Assembly (NCBI GenBank): GCA_000437895.1
Contig: FR902129.1
Span: forward strand, 30,953 to 94,952
Reading direction: 5' to 3'
Origin: Clostridium sp. CAG:914
GTDB taxonomy: Bacteria > Bacillota_I > Bacilli_A > RF39 > UBA660
DNA length: 64,000 bases
The notes beneath the pieces are model-generated. The model made no database searches. It was not told the origin of the DNA and saw only the letters and a list, made by a program, of their open reading frames with translations. Position numbers and translations under genes: made by a program. Positions 43,913-51,954 of the stretch are shown here, in pieces (the first letter of the stretch is position 1; each line of letters begins with the position of its first letter).

Positions 43913-44146
43913 ATGAGATTATCAGAACTACAAACGAAAAAGATAATTAATGTAACTAATGGAAGAATACTAGGCATGATAATAGATGTAATAGTAAGTA
44001 ATGATGGGAAAATAAAATCATTAGTTTTAGAAGATAGAAAAAACAGAAAATTTACCAGAGAAGAATTCATAGTATCATGGAATCAAATAACTAAAATAGG
44101 GGATGACATAATTCTCGTAGATACAAATAGAGGTAATGTTAATTAA
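43913..44146 (+). CDS. YlmC/YmxH family PRC-barrel protein (sporulation-associated)
   Basis: 77 residues with the PRC-barrel start RLSELQTKKIINVTNGRILG and the closing DDIILVDT. Families of this type sit next to sigG or sporulation genes in Bacillota. Function not established. It starts behind TAGGTGAT, about 20 bases after sigG. Confidence 0.82.
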   Translation: MRLSELQTKKIINVTNGRILGMIIDVIVSNDGKIKSLVLEDRKNRKFTREEFIVSWNQITKIGDDIILVDTNRGNVN

Positions 44147-44218
44147 ATAGCTAGTTTTGTCGAATAGATAGACTGCATTAAATGAATATGTTATGCTTTA
44201 ATAAAAGGAGAGTAAAAT

Positions 44219-44314
44219 ATGCCAGAAGAAGCACTATTAGATGATTTAATTGATGAAATGCTAGAAAATATTTCTTATGCAAAACTTAAAAGTTATTTAA
44301 ATTTAGAAGACTAA
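44219..44314 (+). CDS. Possible small acidic protein (31 residues)
   Basis: ATG 44219 has AAAGGAG at good spacing and encodes MPEEALLDDLIDEMLENISY and a short tail (KLKSYLNLED). Two helices with acid-rich surface are predicted. A bidirectional terminator follows. The short length and composition may be chance, but the ribosome-binding site is strong. Confidence 0.4.
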   Translation: MPEEALLDDLIDEMLENISYAKLKSYLNLED

Positions 44315-44333
44315 TAAATCTTTTTTACAAAAT

Positions 44334-44362
44334 AAAAGAATAAATGCAAAATTTATTCTTTT
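44334..44362. terminator. Bidirectional terminator between the small ORF and the phosphoesterase
   Basis: AAAAGAATAAAT-GCAAA-ATTTATTCTTTT: 12-bp stem with A- and T-runs on both sides. Confidence 0.85.
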
Positions 44363-44368
44363 AAATTA

Positions 44369-45220
44369 CTAAGAAGTCTTCTCCTTATATATTCTATATA
44401 AATTAAATGAAGGATGATTAAATAAACGATAATTGTATTTAGAAACACCAATACCACTTGATATATATAAATCAGTATTATTTATACTATAATATTCATC
44501 ATAATATTTTTTAGCGTTTTCTGGTGTATATAAAGCTCCTACCAAAGGAATCCTAATTTGTCCATTATGTGAGTGACCAGATAATATCAAGTCAACTGAA
44601 TACTCATTTATAATGCTATCAGCAAAGTCAGGTTCATGAACTAAAACAATTTTATAATCAATATCTTTATTATCTTTTAAATACTCTAATGCACTAGTCA
44701 TATCATCTTGTTTATAACTAACAGAACTAATTCCAGAAATAAATATTTTTCCACTATTTTTTCCATATATAATATCATAACTATTATTTAAATAATTGAA
44801 TCCAGCATCATTATATATATTTTCTACAGTTTCTATTTTATTATAATCATGATTTCCCATAACAGCATACTTTGCATATTTAGCATTTATTTTACTTAAA
44901 GTACTTTTTAAATATTTAATATCATCTTCTAAAATAATAGAATCTTTATCAATAAGATCACCCGTAAATACCACGATATCTGGCTTAATTAAATTAATTT
45001 CATCAACTATTTTATCAATCTTTTCACGTGTTATAGCTCTTTTATAATGTAAATCACTAAAATGAATTATTTTAATACCATCAAAATCATTTGGAACACT
45101 ATCCGAATATATTGGATATTCTTTTACCTTCAAAAAAGATGTACCAATAAATCTAGCATATAAAACTGTCAGTATAATTATAATCATAACATAAATAATT
45201 ACCTTATATATTTTTCTCAT
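44369..45220 (-). CDS. Membrane-anchored metallophosphoesterase (YkuE-like)
   Basis: 283 residues: an N-terminal membrane helix (about 6-27), then the dinuclear metal site FSDLHYKR (54-61), FTGDLID (85-91), GNHDY (122-126) and later VHEPDF and GHSHNGQ. YkuE-type enzymes hydrolyse UDP-sugars or lipid-linked phosphates near the membrane. It shares its start codon base with the stop of the upstream CPBP gene (TAATG), so the two are coupled. Confidence 0.9.
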   Translation of the reverse strand: MRKIYKVIIYVMIIIILTVLYARFIGTSFLKVKEYPIYSDSVPNDFDGIKIIHFSDLHYKRAITREKIDKIVDEINLIKPDIVVFTGDLIDKDSIILEDDIKYLKSTLSKINAKYAKYAVMGNHDYNKIETVENIYNDAGFNYLNNSYDIIYGKNSGKIFISGISSVSYKQDDMTSALEYLKDNKDIDYKIVLVHEPDFADSIINEYSVDLILSGHSHNGQIRIPLVGALYTPENAKKYYDEYYSINNTDLYISSGIGVSKYNYRLFNHPSFNLYRIYKEKTS

Positions 45221-45936
45221 TAGATTATTCCTCCCATAAAATATAAAATAATAGACGCCGTATTATGAATTGAATGAATAGTTATCGTAGAAAATATATT
45301 ATCAGTTTTATAAAGAAGAGCCGCAAAGGAAATACCTAAAGCTGAATAAGGAATAATATATAAATAATCATATACAGAGGTAACAGAACCAATCACATGC
45401 ATTGACCCAAATAAAATACCACTAATTAAAATAAATAAATACTTCGTAAATTTGTTATTAGAAAATGCCATAACACTATCTTTAATACCTTTTCTAAATA
45501 TTACTTCTTCCACAAAAGGAGCATATATAGAAACTGAAAAAATCATATACAAAGGAGCTTTATCTATTAATGTTCTAACAGCTTCTTCATTATTAGCAGA
45601 AGCATTTTTAAAAAACAAAACAATAACAATATTACTAATTATCATTACTAAAAAACCAATTAAATAATATTTAAAAGTAGTATTTATATTTTCCCTAAAA
45701 TTCTTAAAGTATTCTTTAAACTTTATAATTAATTCATTTTTATATATCATAAACAATATAATCATAAACCCTATATCACACATAAAATTATATAAGACTT
45801 TATAATTAAAACTAAGTTTATCCAAATCAATTCTAAATATCTCAAGTGGAATATAAGGAAATATAAGCATCAACAAAAATAAAACTATAAATAGCATCGT
45901 TGGTTTAAATTTATTTTTAATATTTACGTTATTCAT
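45220..45936 (-). CDS. CPBP family intramembrane metalloprotease
   Basis: 238 residues with about seven membrane segments. The CPBP (Abi) motifs are present: PFVEEVIFRKG (EExxxR), GILFGSMHVIG (FxxxH) and a later TIHSIHN block. Family members cut membrane proteins; in Gram-positives several act as bacteriocin immunity or processing proteins. It is cotranscribed with the downstream phosphoesterase. A strong ribosome-binding site (AGAGGTAGAG) is present. Confidence 0.88.
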   Translation of the reverse strand: MNNVNIKNKFKPTMLFIVLFLLMLIFPYIPLEIFRIDLDKLSFNYKVLYNFMCDIGFMIILFMIYKNELIIKFKEYFKNFRENINTTFKYYLIGFLVMIISNIVIVLFFKNASANNEEAVRTLIDKAPLYMIFSVSIYAPFVEEVIFRKGIKDSVMAFSNNKFTKYLFILISGILFGSMHVIGSVTSVYDYLYIIPYSALGISFAALLYKTDNIFSTITIHSIHNTASIILYFMGGII

Positions 45937-45998
45937 CTCTCTACCTCTTACATTAATAATTCTATCATAATTAAATAAATTTTACAATAATAATATGA

Positions 45999-47291
45999 TT
46001 ATGATATATTTCTAAATGATTTTATAGTGTATATAATATGATGAATAGTAACAATAAGAATATTGACAATTGTAGATATAATTAAACTCCATATTTTATA
46101 ATTACAGATAGCTAAAACAAAAAGTAAGATATTCTTAATTATAGACCCTAATAAAGTTCCATACATAGCACATTTTGCTTTATTAATAGCTTGTAAATAA
46201 GTAGTTAAAGGCCCTTGAATATAATGAAATATAAAAAACGGTGCTATTAACCTAACATAGTCACTACCTAATGTTGTATTATATATAAACTTTAAAATAT
46301 AATTAGAAAATAACATAAATAGCATAGTAAAAAAACATCCTATTAAAAGAGAAAATAACATACCTTGACTAAGTCCTTTTTTGACTATACGCATATTTCT
46401 TTCAGCATAGTTTTTAGAAATAATAGGTAATAGAGAAGTAGAAATTGCCATAGTAAAAAAAGAAGGAATTAATAACAAAGCATAAACATAACCAGTTACA
46501 ATACCATATTCAGAAGTAATCAAAGATAAACTACTTCCACTTTTAAGCATAGCATAAGTAAGTATAATTGGTTCTAAAAAATAAGAAATTGATCCAATAA
46601 GTCTACTCCCTGTAGATGGGATAGAAATATTTAATACATCCTTAACTATATTTTTATCTACTTTAAAACTTTCTTTATCTAAGGACTTATTTGGAATAAA
46701 TAATAGCATTACTATTATAGCAATTCCTTCAGACAATATATTTACAAGTACTAATGAAGATATAGCTACAATTAAGGAAATATTTAATAATTTAGGAACA
46801 ATAAAAATAATAAATAATAATCTAACTATTTGTTCACATATATTTTCAAAAGTATATGGGAACATATTATTTTTACCAAAAAAATATCCTTTCAATATAC
46901 CTGATAAAGCAATAATAGGAAGAGTAAAACTAATACACAAAATAGGATAATAAGTAATACTATTATTAAGAAGAGTATTAGAAATAAATTTAGATAAAAA
47001 AATAAGTATAATCATTAAAAAGAAATTATATATCATAGTAAATGGAATAGAAGAAAATATAACTTTTTTAGATGATCTTTTTTCAGCAATTAATTTACCT
47101 AATGAAGTAGATAGAGATAATGTAGATAAAGTAATAAATAAATTAAATGTCGGTAATATCATCATATATATACCAATACCATCATTACCAATACTTCTAG
47201 CCAGTGCTATTTTTATAACCATAGCTAATAATTTAGTAATACCACCACCAATAATAAGAATAATAGTTGACTTAATAAATTTATTTTTCAT
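45999..47291 (-). CDS. SpoVB/MurJ-type lipid flippase
   Basis: 430 residues and about twelve membrane segments. The start STIILIIGGGITKLLAMVIKI and repeats of MOP-superfamily helices match the SpoVB/YtgP group, which flips lipid II or related lipids. With sigG nearby, a role in spore cortex or vegetative wall synthesis is possible. No Shine-Dalgarno sequence is visible; the -10 box (47297-47302) would place transcription start at or beside the ATG, so the mRNA may be leaderless. Confidence 0.85.
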   Translation of the reverse strand: MKNKFIKSTIILIIGGGITKLLAMVIKIALARSIGNDGIGIYMMILPTFNLFITLSTLSLSTSLGKLIAEKRSSKKVIFSSIPFTMIYNFFLMIILIFLSKFISNTLLNNSITYYPILCISFTLPIIALSGILKGYFFGKNNMFPYTFENICEQIVRLLFIIFIVPKLLNISLIVAISSLVLVNILSEGIAIIVMLLFIPNKSLDKESFKVDKNIVKDVLNISIPSTGSRLIGSISYFLEPIILTYAMLKSGSSLSLITSEYGIVTGYVYALLLIPSFFTMAISTSLLPIISKNYAERNMRIVKKGLSQGMLFSLLIGCFFTMLFMLFSNYILKFIYNTTLGSDYVRLIAPFFIFHYIQGPLTTYLQAINKAKCAMYGTLLGSIIKNILLFVLAICNYKIWSLIISTIVNILIVTIHHIIYTIKSFRNIS

Positions 47292-47296
47292 AATAA

Positions 47297-47302
47297 ATTA
47301 TA
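47297..47302 (-). promoter_or_regulatory. -10 box of a probable leaderless flippase transcript
   Basis: TATAAT on the minus strand ends five bases before the ATG at 47291. The -35 region is poor. Confidence 0.45.
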
Positions 47303-47330
47303 TGTTTTAAGTAAAAAAATATTTTATATG

Positions 47331-47339
47331 TGATATACT
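47331..47339 (+). promoter_or_regulatory. Extended -10 of murC
   Basis: TGATATACT (TATACT at 47334-47339), 22 bases before the murC ATG, with no clear -35. It diverges from the flippase promoter. Confidence 0.55.
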
Positions 47340-47361
47340 TATATAAAGGAAGAAGGTTAAT

Positions 47362-48663
47362 ATGTATTATTTTATAGGAATTAAAGGTAGTGGAATGAGT
47401 GCCCTTGCTATCATTTTAAAAAATTTAGGGTATAATGTAATAGGGAGTGATGTTGAAAATCATTTCTTTACAGAAGAAGGTTTAGTAGAGAATGATATTA
47501 AATTTTTAACATATGATGAAAATAATATTAAAGAAGATTATGTGATTGTAAAAGGAGCTTCAATTAAAGAAGATAATGTAGAACTCATAAAAGCAAGAGA
47601 ATTAGGCTTAAAAATCTATGAATATAATGAATTAGTTGGAGAAATTTCAAAGAAATTTAAAACAATATGTATAGCCGGTTGTCATGGCAAAACAACAACA
47701 ACATCCATGATGTCACTAGTTTTAGGAAAATTATGTGGAGCTAATTATTTAATTGGTGATGGCAGAGGATATGCAAACCCTAATAATGAATTATTTTTGT
47801 TAGAAAGTTGTGAGTATCAAAGACATTTTCTAGCTTATCATCCATATTATACAGTAATTACTAATATTGATTTAGATCATGTAGATTATTTTAAAGATAT
47901 TTCTGATGTTATTAGTGCATATCAAGAATTAGCTGATAAAACAAAAGACTATGTTATATGTTATGGTGACGACAATAATGTTAGAAAACTTTCTTTGCAA
48001 AAATCATTCTATTTTGGTCTTAATGATAACAATAATTTAAAAGCCACCAATATAGAATACAAAGAAGATGGTATTTCTTTTGATGTTTTAGTAGAAAATA
48101 AACAATATGGTCATTATTCACTACCTATATTTGGAACTCATCAATTAATAGATACTTTGGCCGTTATATCCGTTTGTTATTTAGAAAAACAAAATCCTAA
48201 AGAAGTGAATGAAATATTAAGCACATTCTCCGGAGCCAAAAGAAGATTTACAGAAACCAAGATAGACAATAATGTAGTAATAGATGACTATGCACACCAT
48301 CCAGCCGAAATAAAAGCAACATTATCTGCAATTAAGCAAAAATATCCAAAGAAAAAAATTATTGCCATATTTCAACCACATACATATTCAAGAACTCAAG
48401 AATTTTATAAAGAATATATTAATATTTTTAAAAAATTAGATGCCGTATATATATTAGATATTCATCCATCACGAGAAAAACAAGAAGATTATAACAATAT
48501 AACAAGTGATATAATTATTAATGAATTACCTAATGGATTTCATATTAATATAAATGAGGCTCATATATTAAGTAAATATGATAATGCCGTATTTGTCTTT
48601 CTAAGTCCTAATGATTTAAGTGAATTAGAAAGTGAACTAATAAATTTAAAAAGAGGATTATAA
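47362..48663 (+). CDS. murC: UDP-N-acetylmuramate--L-alanine ligase
   Basis: Adds L-alanine to UDP-MurNAc in peptidoglycan synthesis. The 433 residues show the N-terminal GIKGSGMSALA (6-16), the ATP site GCHGKTTT (106-113), LTLNEV-equivalent SCEYQRHFL and the C-terminal domain with AHHPAEIKATL and PHTYSRT. A strong ribosome-binding site precedes ATG 47362. It is a single-gene unit here, apart from other mur genes. Confidence 0.95.
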   Translation: MYYFIGIKGSGMSALAIILKNLGYNVIGSDVENHFFTEEGLVENDIKFLTYDENNIKEDYVIVKGASIKEDNVELIKARELGLKIYEYNELVGEISKKFKTICIAGCHGKTTTTSMMSLVLGKLCGANYLIGDGRGYANPNNELFLLESCEYQRHFLAYHPYYTVITNIDLDHVDYFKDISDVISAYQELADKTKDYVICYGDDNNVRKLSLQKSFYFGLNDNNNLKATNIEYKEDGISFDVLVENKQYGHYSLPIFGTHQLIDTLAVISVCYLEKQNPKEVNEILSTFSGAKRRFTETKIDNNVVIDDYAHHPAEIKATLSAIKQKYPKKKIIAIFQPHTYSRTQEFYKEYINIFKKLDAVYILDIHPSREKQEDYNNITSDIIINELPNGFHININEAHILSKYDNAVFVFLSPNDLSELESELINLKRGL

Positions 48664-48694
48664 AAATATCTATTCCAATAGGTATTTTTTTTTT
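48664..48694 (+). terminator. Terminator after murC
   Basis: AAATATCTATT / AATAGGTATTT (one G-U pair) with about nine T residues. Confidence 0.8.
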
Positions 48695-48778
48695 ACAACA
48701 AGATAACATTATGGGAAATTATGGGAAAAAGAAGTAATTTTAAATGCTATTAAGAATAATACTAGTGAAGGGAGGAAA

Positions 48779-50842
48779 ATGAGAAAAGATGTCATAGTAA
48801 AACAAGAAGGATATAAAGAGTGTGGTGCATCTTGCTTACTTTCTATTATAAAGTATTATGGAGGTAATATTTCAATAGACAAATTACTAAAATTAACCAA
48901 TACCAATCATTTAGGAACCAATTTCTATAATATTAAAGTGGCCGCTAATGAAATAGGATTAAATGCTAAAGGTTATAAAGTTAATGACGTAAAGCAATTG
49001 ATAGATTATGAAAAGCCATTTATATGTCAGATAAACAATAATAATTACTTACACTTCGTAGTAGTATATAAAATAAAAGATAATAAGATATTAGTAATGG
49101 ATCCAGCCATAGGACTAATTAATATGGATATTAATAGTTTTAATACTTTATGGACTAAAAACATAATGACTTTTGAAAAAATTAAAGAATTACCAAAATA
49201 CAGTGAAAAAAATTATATTATAGAAGTAATAAAACAATGTATAAATAATAATAAAAAAATAATTATAAATTTGGTCCTTTTGAGTCTAATAAGTACAATA
49301 TTTACTACTATATATAGTTATAATTTCCAAGTTTTAATTGATAATCTATATACTAATGATTTTAATATATTAATAATTATTATAGTATTCTTAATTATTT
49401 TATTTCAAAAAAATATAGTCAATTATTTACGATTTAATTTATTAAACTATTTAAATCAAAAATTAGATTTATCTATTATAACAAGTACTTTAAAAAGAAT
49501 AATCTATCTTCCCTTCAACTATTACAAAAACAAAACAACAGGAGACATGATAAGTAGAGTTAACGATCTATTCTATATTAAAAATTACATAAGTAAATTT
49601 ATTATAGCCATATTTTTAGATACTCTAGTATTTATAACATGTTTAATAATACTCATAAAAATAAATCATATTATGAGTATAATGTTATTGTTAATAGTAT
49701 TAGTCTACATAGTATTATTCTTAACATACAAGCCAATCATTAAAAGAATAACTAATGTAAGTCAAGAAAACAATGCTATTCTTAATTCATTCCTAGTAGA
49801 ATCCATAAGTGGATATGAAACTATAAAAGGATTAAGTTTAGAAACCACATTCTTAAAAAAACTAAACCACCTATATATTAAATCTAGTAATATAAATTTT
49901 AGCTTTAATAAAATTATGAATAGTTACGAACTATATAATCAATTGTTTGAAGGATTAATACTCCTTTTCATAACATATGTTGGTATGAATAATATTTTAA
50001 AAGATAATATGACTATTGGTTATTTAATTACTTTTAATTCTATATCCATGTATTTATTAAATTCTACAAAAAGTATATTAGAACTATATAAAGATTACTA
50101 CTACACAAAAAATAGTATTAAAAGAATCAATAATTTAATAAATGTTCAAATAGATAAGTTAGACAAAACAACAAATTTAAAAGTATTAGGAAATATAGAA
50201 TTTAAAAATACAACATATAGTTACAATAATAGAGATAATGTTCTAAATAGATTAAACATAAAAATTAAACACAGAGATAGAGTTTTATTATTAGGACCTT
50301 CAGGAAGTGGTAAAAGTACTATTCTAAAATTACTATATAGATATTATGAAATAAATAGAGAAAGTATATTTATCAATAATATAGATATTAATGACTATAC
50401 ATTAAAAGACATAAGAGATAATATATCCTATATATCACAAAATGAAGTCCTATATACAGATACCATAAAAAATAATATTATCTTAGATAGAGAAATTAAT
50501 GATATAGAATATTTAAATATTTGTAAGTTAACATATGTAAATGATGTAATTAAAAATAGTAACGAAGGACATAATTTATTACTTGAAGAAAACGGAATTA
50601 ATTTATCAGGCGGGCAAAGACAAAGAATCATCTTAGCTAGATCATTACTTAAAACAAGTAGTATAGTTCTAATAGATGAAGGACTAAATGAAATAGATAT
50701 TAAATTAGAAAGACAAATATTAAATAATATATTTAATTATTATAAAGATAGAACATTTATAATCATATCACATAGATTAAACAATTTAGATCTATTTAAT
50801 AATATCATTAAATTAGAAAGTAGGAATATTAATGAACTTTAA
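48779..50842 (+). CDS. Peptidase-containing ABC exporter of bacteriocin type (C39, transmembrane and ATPase domains)
   Basis: 687 residues in the classical order. The N-terminal C39 peptidase domain (about 1-130) shows C15 in QEGYKECGASCL, H92 in YLHFVVVY and D108 in VMDPAIG. Transmembrane helices occupy about 160-420. The ATPase has Walker A GPSGSGKST (506-514), signature LSGGQRQR and Walker B VLIDEG. This type cleaves the leader after GG and exports the mature peptide in one step. Two GG peptides follow 430 bases downstream. It overlaps the next gene by 11 bases. The start has GGGAGG directly upstream. Confidence 0.92.
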   Translation: MRKDVIVKQEGYKECGASCLLSIIKYYGGNISIDKLLKLTNTNHLGTNFYNIKVAANEIGLNAKGYKVNDVKQLIDYEKPFICQINNNNYLHFVVVYKIKDNKILVMDPAIGLINMDINSFNTLWTKNIMTFEKIKELPKYSEKNYIIEVIKQCINNNKKIIINLVLLSLISTIFTTIYSYNFQVLIDNLYTNDFNILIIIIVFLIILFQKNIVNYLRFNLLNYLNQKLDLSIITSTLKRIIYLPFNYYKNKTTGDMISRVNDLFYIKNYISKFIIAIFLDTLVFITCLIILIKINHIMSIMLLLIVLVYIVLFLTYKPIIKRITNVSQENNAILNSFLVESISGYETIKGLSLETTFLKKLNHLYIKSSNINFSFNKIMNSYELYNQLFEGLILLFITYVGMNNILKDNMTIGYLITFNSISMYLLNSTKSILELYKDYYYTKNSIKRINNLINVQIDKLDKTTNLKVLGNIEFKNTTYSYNNRDNVLNRLNIKIKHRDRVLLLGPSGSGKSTILKLLYRYYEINRESIFINNIDINDYTLKDIRDNISYISQNEVLYTDTIKNNIILDREINDIEYLNICKLTYVNDVIKNSNEGHNLLLEENGINLSGGQRQRIILARSLLKTSSIVLIDEGLNEIDIKLERQILNNIFNYYKDRTFIIISHRLNNLDLFNNIIKLESRNINEL

Positions 50843-51272
50843 TAGCATAGAATTAGATTTAATCTTAGATAGAAAAAAATATCCATACATATATTCCATA
50901 ACATTTATTATAATCACAAATATTATTATCTTTCTTATTATATCTCTCACTTGTAATTATAAAACTTATTACAAAGTTCTAGGAAAGGTGGTGTATAATA
51001 ATAACTATTTATTAGAGATACCATGTGAATATAACAATATAGAATATATTATTAATAATAATACATTAAGTATTAACAACAAAATATATAATTATAATAT
51101 AATAAATGTAAATAATAACTTATATGTAACCCAAGAAAATATTAACTATTTATTAGTATATTTGTCATATAACGAAATACCTAAAATAAATAATTTAGTC
51201 TTAGAAGTCAAAATATTAAAAGAAAATAAAAAAATAATCTATTATATCCTAGATTATTTGAAATGGAGGTAA
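50832..51272 (+). CDS. Small accessory membrane protein of the bacteriocin exporter
   Basis: 146 residues: one N-terminal membrane helix (about 19-43) after a short cytoplasmic segment SIELDLILDRKKYPYIYS, then a beta-rich extracellular portion (KVLGKVVYNNNYLLEIPCEY ...). Bacteriocin exporters usually have an HlyD-like accessory of about 450 residues; this looks like only its two ends, without the long coiled-coil and lipoyl parts. It overlaps the exporter gene by 11 bases and is followed after one base by the first precursor. Assignment rests on position, so the function is inferred. Confidence 0.6.
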   Translation: MNFNSIELDLILDRKKYPYIYSITFIIITNIIIFLIISLTCNYKTYYKVLGKVVYNNNYLLEIPCEYNNIEYIINNNTLSINNKIYNYNIINVNNNLYVTQENINYLLVYLSYNEIPKINNLVLEVKILKENKKIIYYILDYLKWR

Positions 51273-51273
51273 A

Positions 51274-51411
51274 GTGGAATTAACAGAAAAAGAAATGTAT
51301 AAAGTATCCGGAGGAGTAAGCTGGGCATTGTTAGCAAGTCTAGCATCAGCAGTAGTATTTTTTATTGGTGCCTTTACTGGATATACTAATCCAACAAAAT
51401 GTAATAACTAA
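51274..51411 (+). CDS. Double-glycine bacteriocin precursor peptide 1
   Basis: 45 residues starting at GTG behind GGAGG. The leader MELTEKEMYKVSGG has 14 residues with the usual hydrophobic spacing (L at -12, M at -7, V at -4) and the GG cleavage site. The mature 31 residues (VSWALLASLASAVVFFIGAF and TGYTNPTKCNN) are hydrophobic, with a GAFTG (GxxxG) motif and one cysteine near the end. The C39 exporter upstream provides processing. Class II bacteriocin is the inference; activity is unproven. Confidence 0.8.
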   Translation: MELTEKEMYKVSGGVSWALLASLASAVVFFIGAFTGYTNPTKCNN

Positions 51412-51428
51412 GAAAAGAAAGGAGAAAA

Positions 51429-51593
51429 ATGGAATTAAAAACAGAAGAAATGCTTAAAATAGAAGGAGGTGGCATTACATCTCCCATGATAAACGCACTA
51501 ACAAAAGCAGTAACAGCCTTGTATGATTTAGGAAAAGGTTTTGGTAGTGCACTAAGAAGGGCTATATCTGGAAACTATTGCCCTGTTAGGTAA
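51429..51593 (+). CDS. Double-glycine bacteriocin precursor peptide 2
   Basis: 54 residues starting at ATG 51429 behind AAAGGAG. The leader MELKTEEMLKIEGG matches peptide 1 in length, start and spacing. The mature part of 40 residues (GITSPMINALTKAVTALY, then DLGKGFGSALRRAISGNYCPVR) is amphipathic and cationic, with a GKGFG (GxxxG) motif. Two different mature peptides with parallel leaders suggest a two-peptide bacteriocin, but each could act alone. Confidence 0.8.
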   Translation: MELKTEEMLKIEGGGITSPMINALTKAVTALYDLGKGFGSALRRAISGNYCPVR

Positions 51594-51606
51594 AATATGT
51601 TATAAT
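51578..51606 (+). promoter_or_regulatory. Promoter of the trpS T-box transcript
   Basis: TTGCCC (51578-51583), 17-base spacer and the extended -10 TGTTATAAT (TATAAT at 51601-51606). The -35 lies inside the end of the second bacteriocin gene. Confidence 0.65.
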
Positions 51607-51654
51607 AAAATTGAATTAAGCAAATTGTTGATTTAGAATAGTAACTAATATGAA

Positions 51655-51868
51655 GCTTATAGAAAGTAACTGGTTGATGGAAAGTTATAGCGAATTATTA
51701 GTGAATGGGCTAAAGAGAGATTCTTCGAAATTTTTCTAGTAGAAGAATACGGGATTTCCACCGTTATCAATGGAACGTGTATGATAGTACATGAATATAT
51801 CTATTTTTATAGGTGGCATAGCAAGATTATAACTCTTGTCCTATTTGGGACAGGGGTTTTTATTTTTA
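51655..51868 (+). promoter_or_regulatory. T-box riboswitch specific for tRNA-Trp, upstream of trpS
   Basis: The leader has a stem I region (AGAAAGTAACTGGTTGATGG start), a specifier-like TGG (51706-51708), and the antiterminator bulge AGGTGGCATAGCAAG (51811-51825), where TGGC would pair with the GCCA 3' end of uncharged tRNA-Trp. A terminator hairpin (51832-51868) follows. Low charged tRNA-Trp would let transcription continue into trpS. A T-box before a Trp-tRNA synthetase is the standard arrangement. Confidence 0.85.
51832..51868 (+). terminator. Intrinsic terminator of the T-box
   Basis: CTCTTGTCC-TATTT-GGGACAGGGG with a T-run; it is the alternative to the T-box antiterminator. Confidence 0.85.
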
Positions 51869-51883
51869 TAGGGAGTGATTTAC

Positions 51884-51931
51884 ATGAATAATATTTTATT
51901 AACCAAACGATGGTGTATTAATTTATATTAA
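51884..51931 (+). other. 15-codon ORF with a Trp codon between the T-box and trpS
   Basis: ATG 51884 behind AGGGAGTGA encodes MNNILLTKRWCINLY and stops at 51931. A leader peptide with a single Trp codon could be regulatory, or it may be chance. Confidence 0.35.
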
Positions 51932-51954
51932 TTATTAAAGAAAGGAAGATGAAA

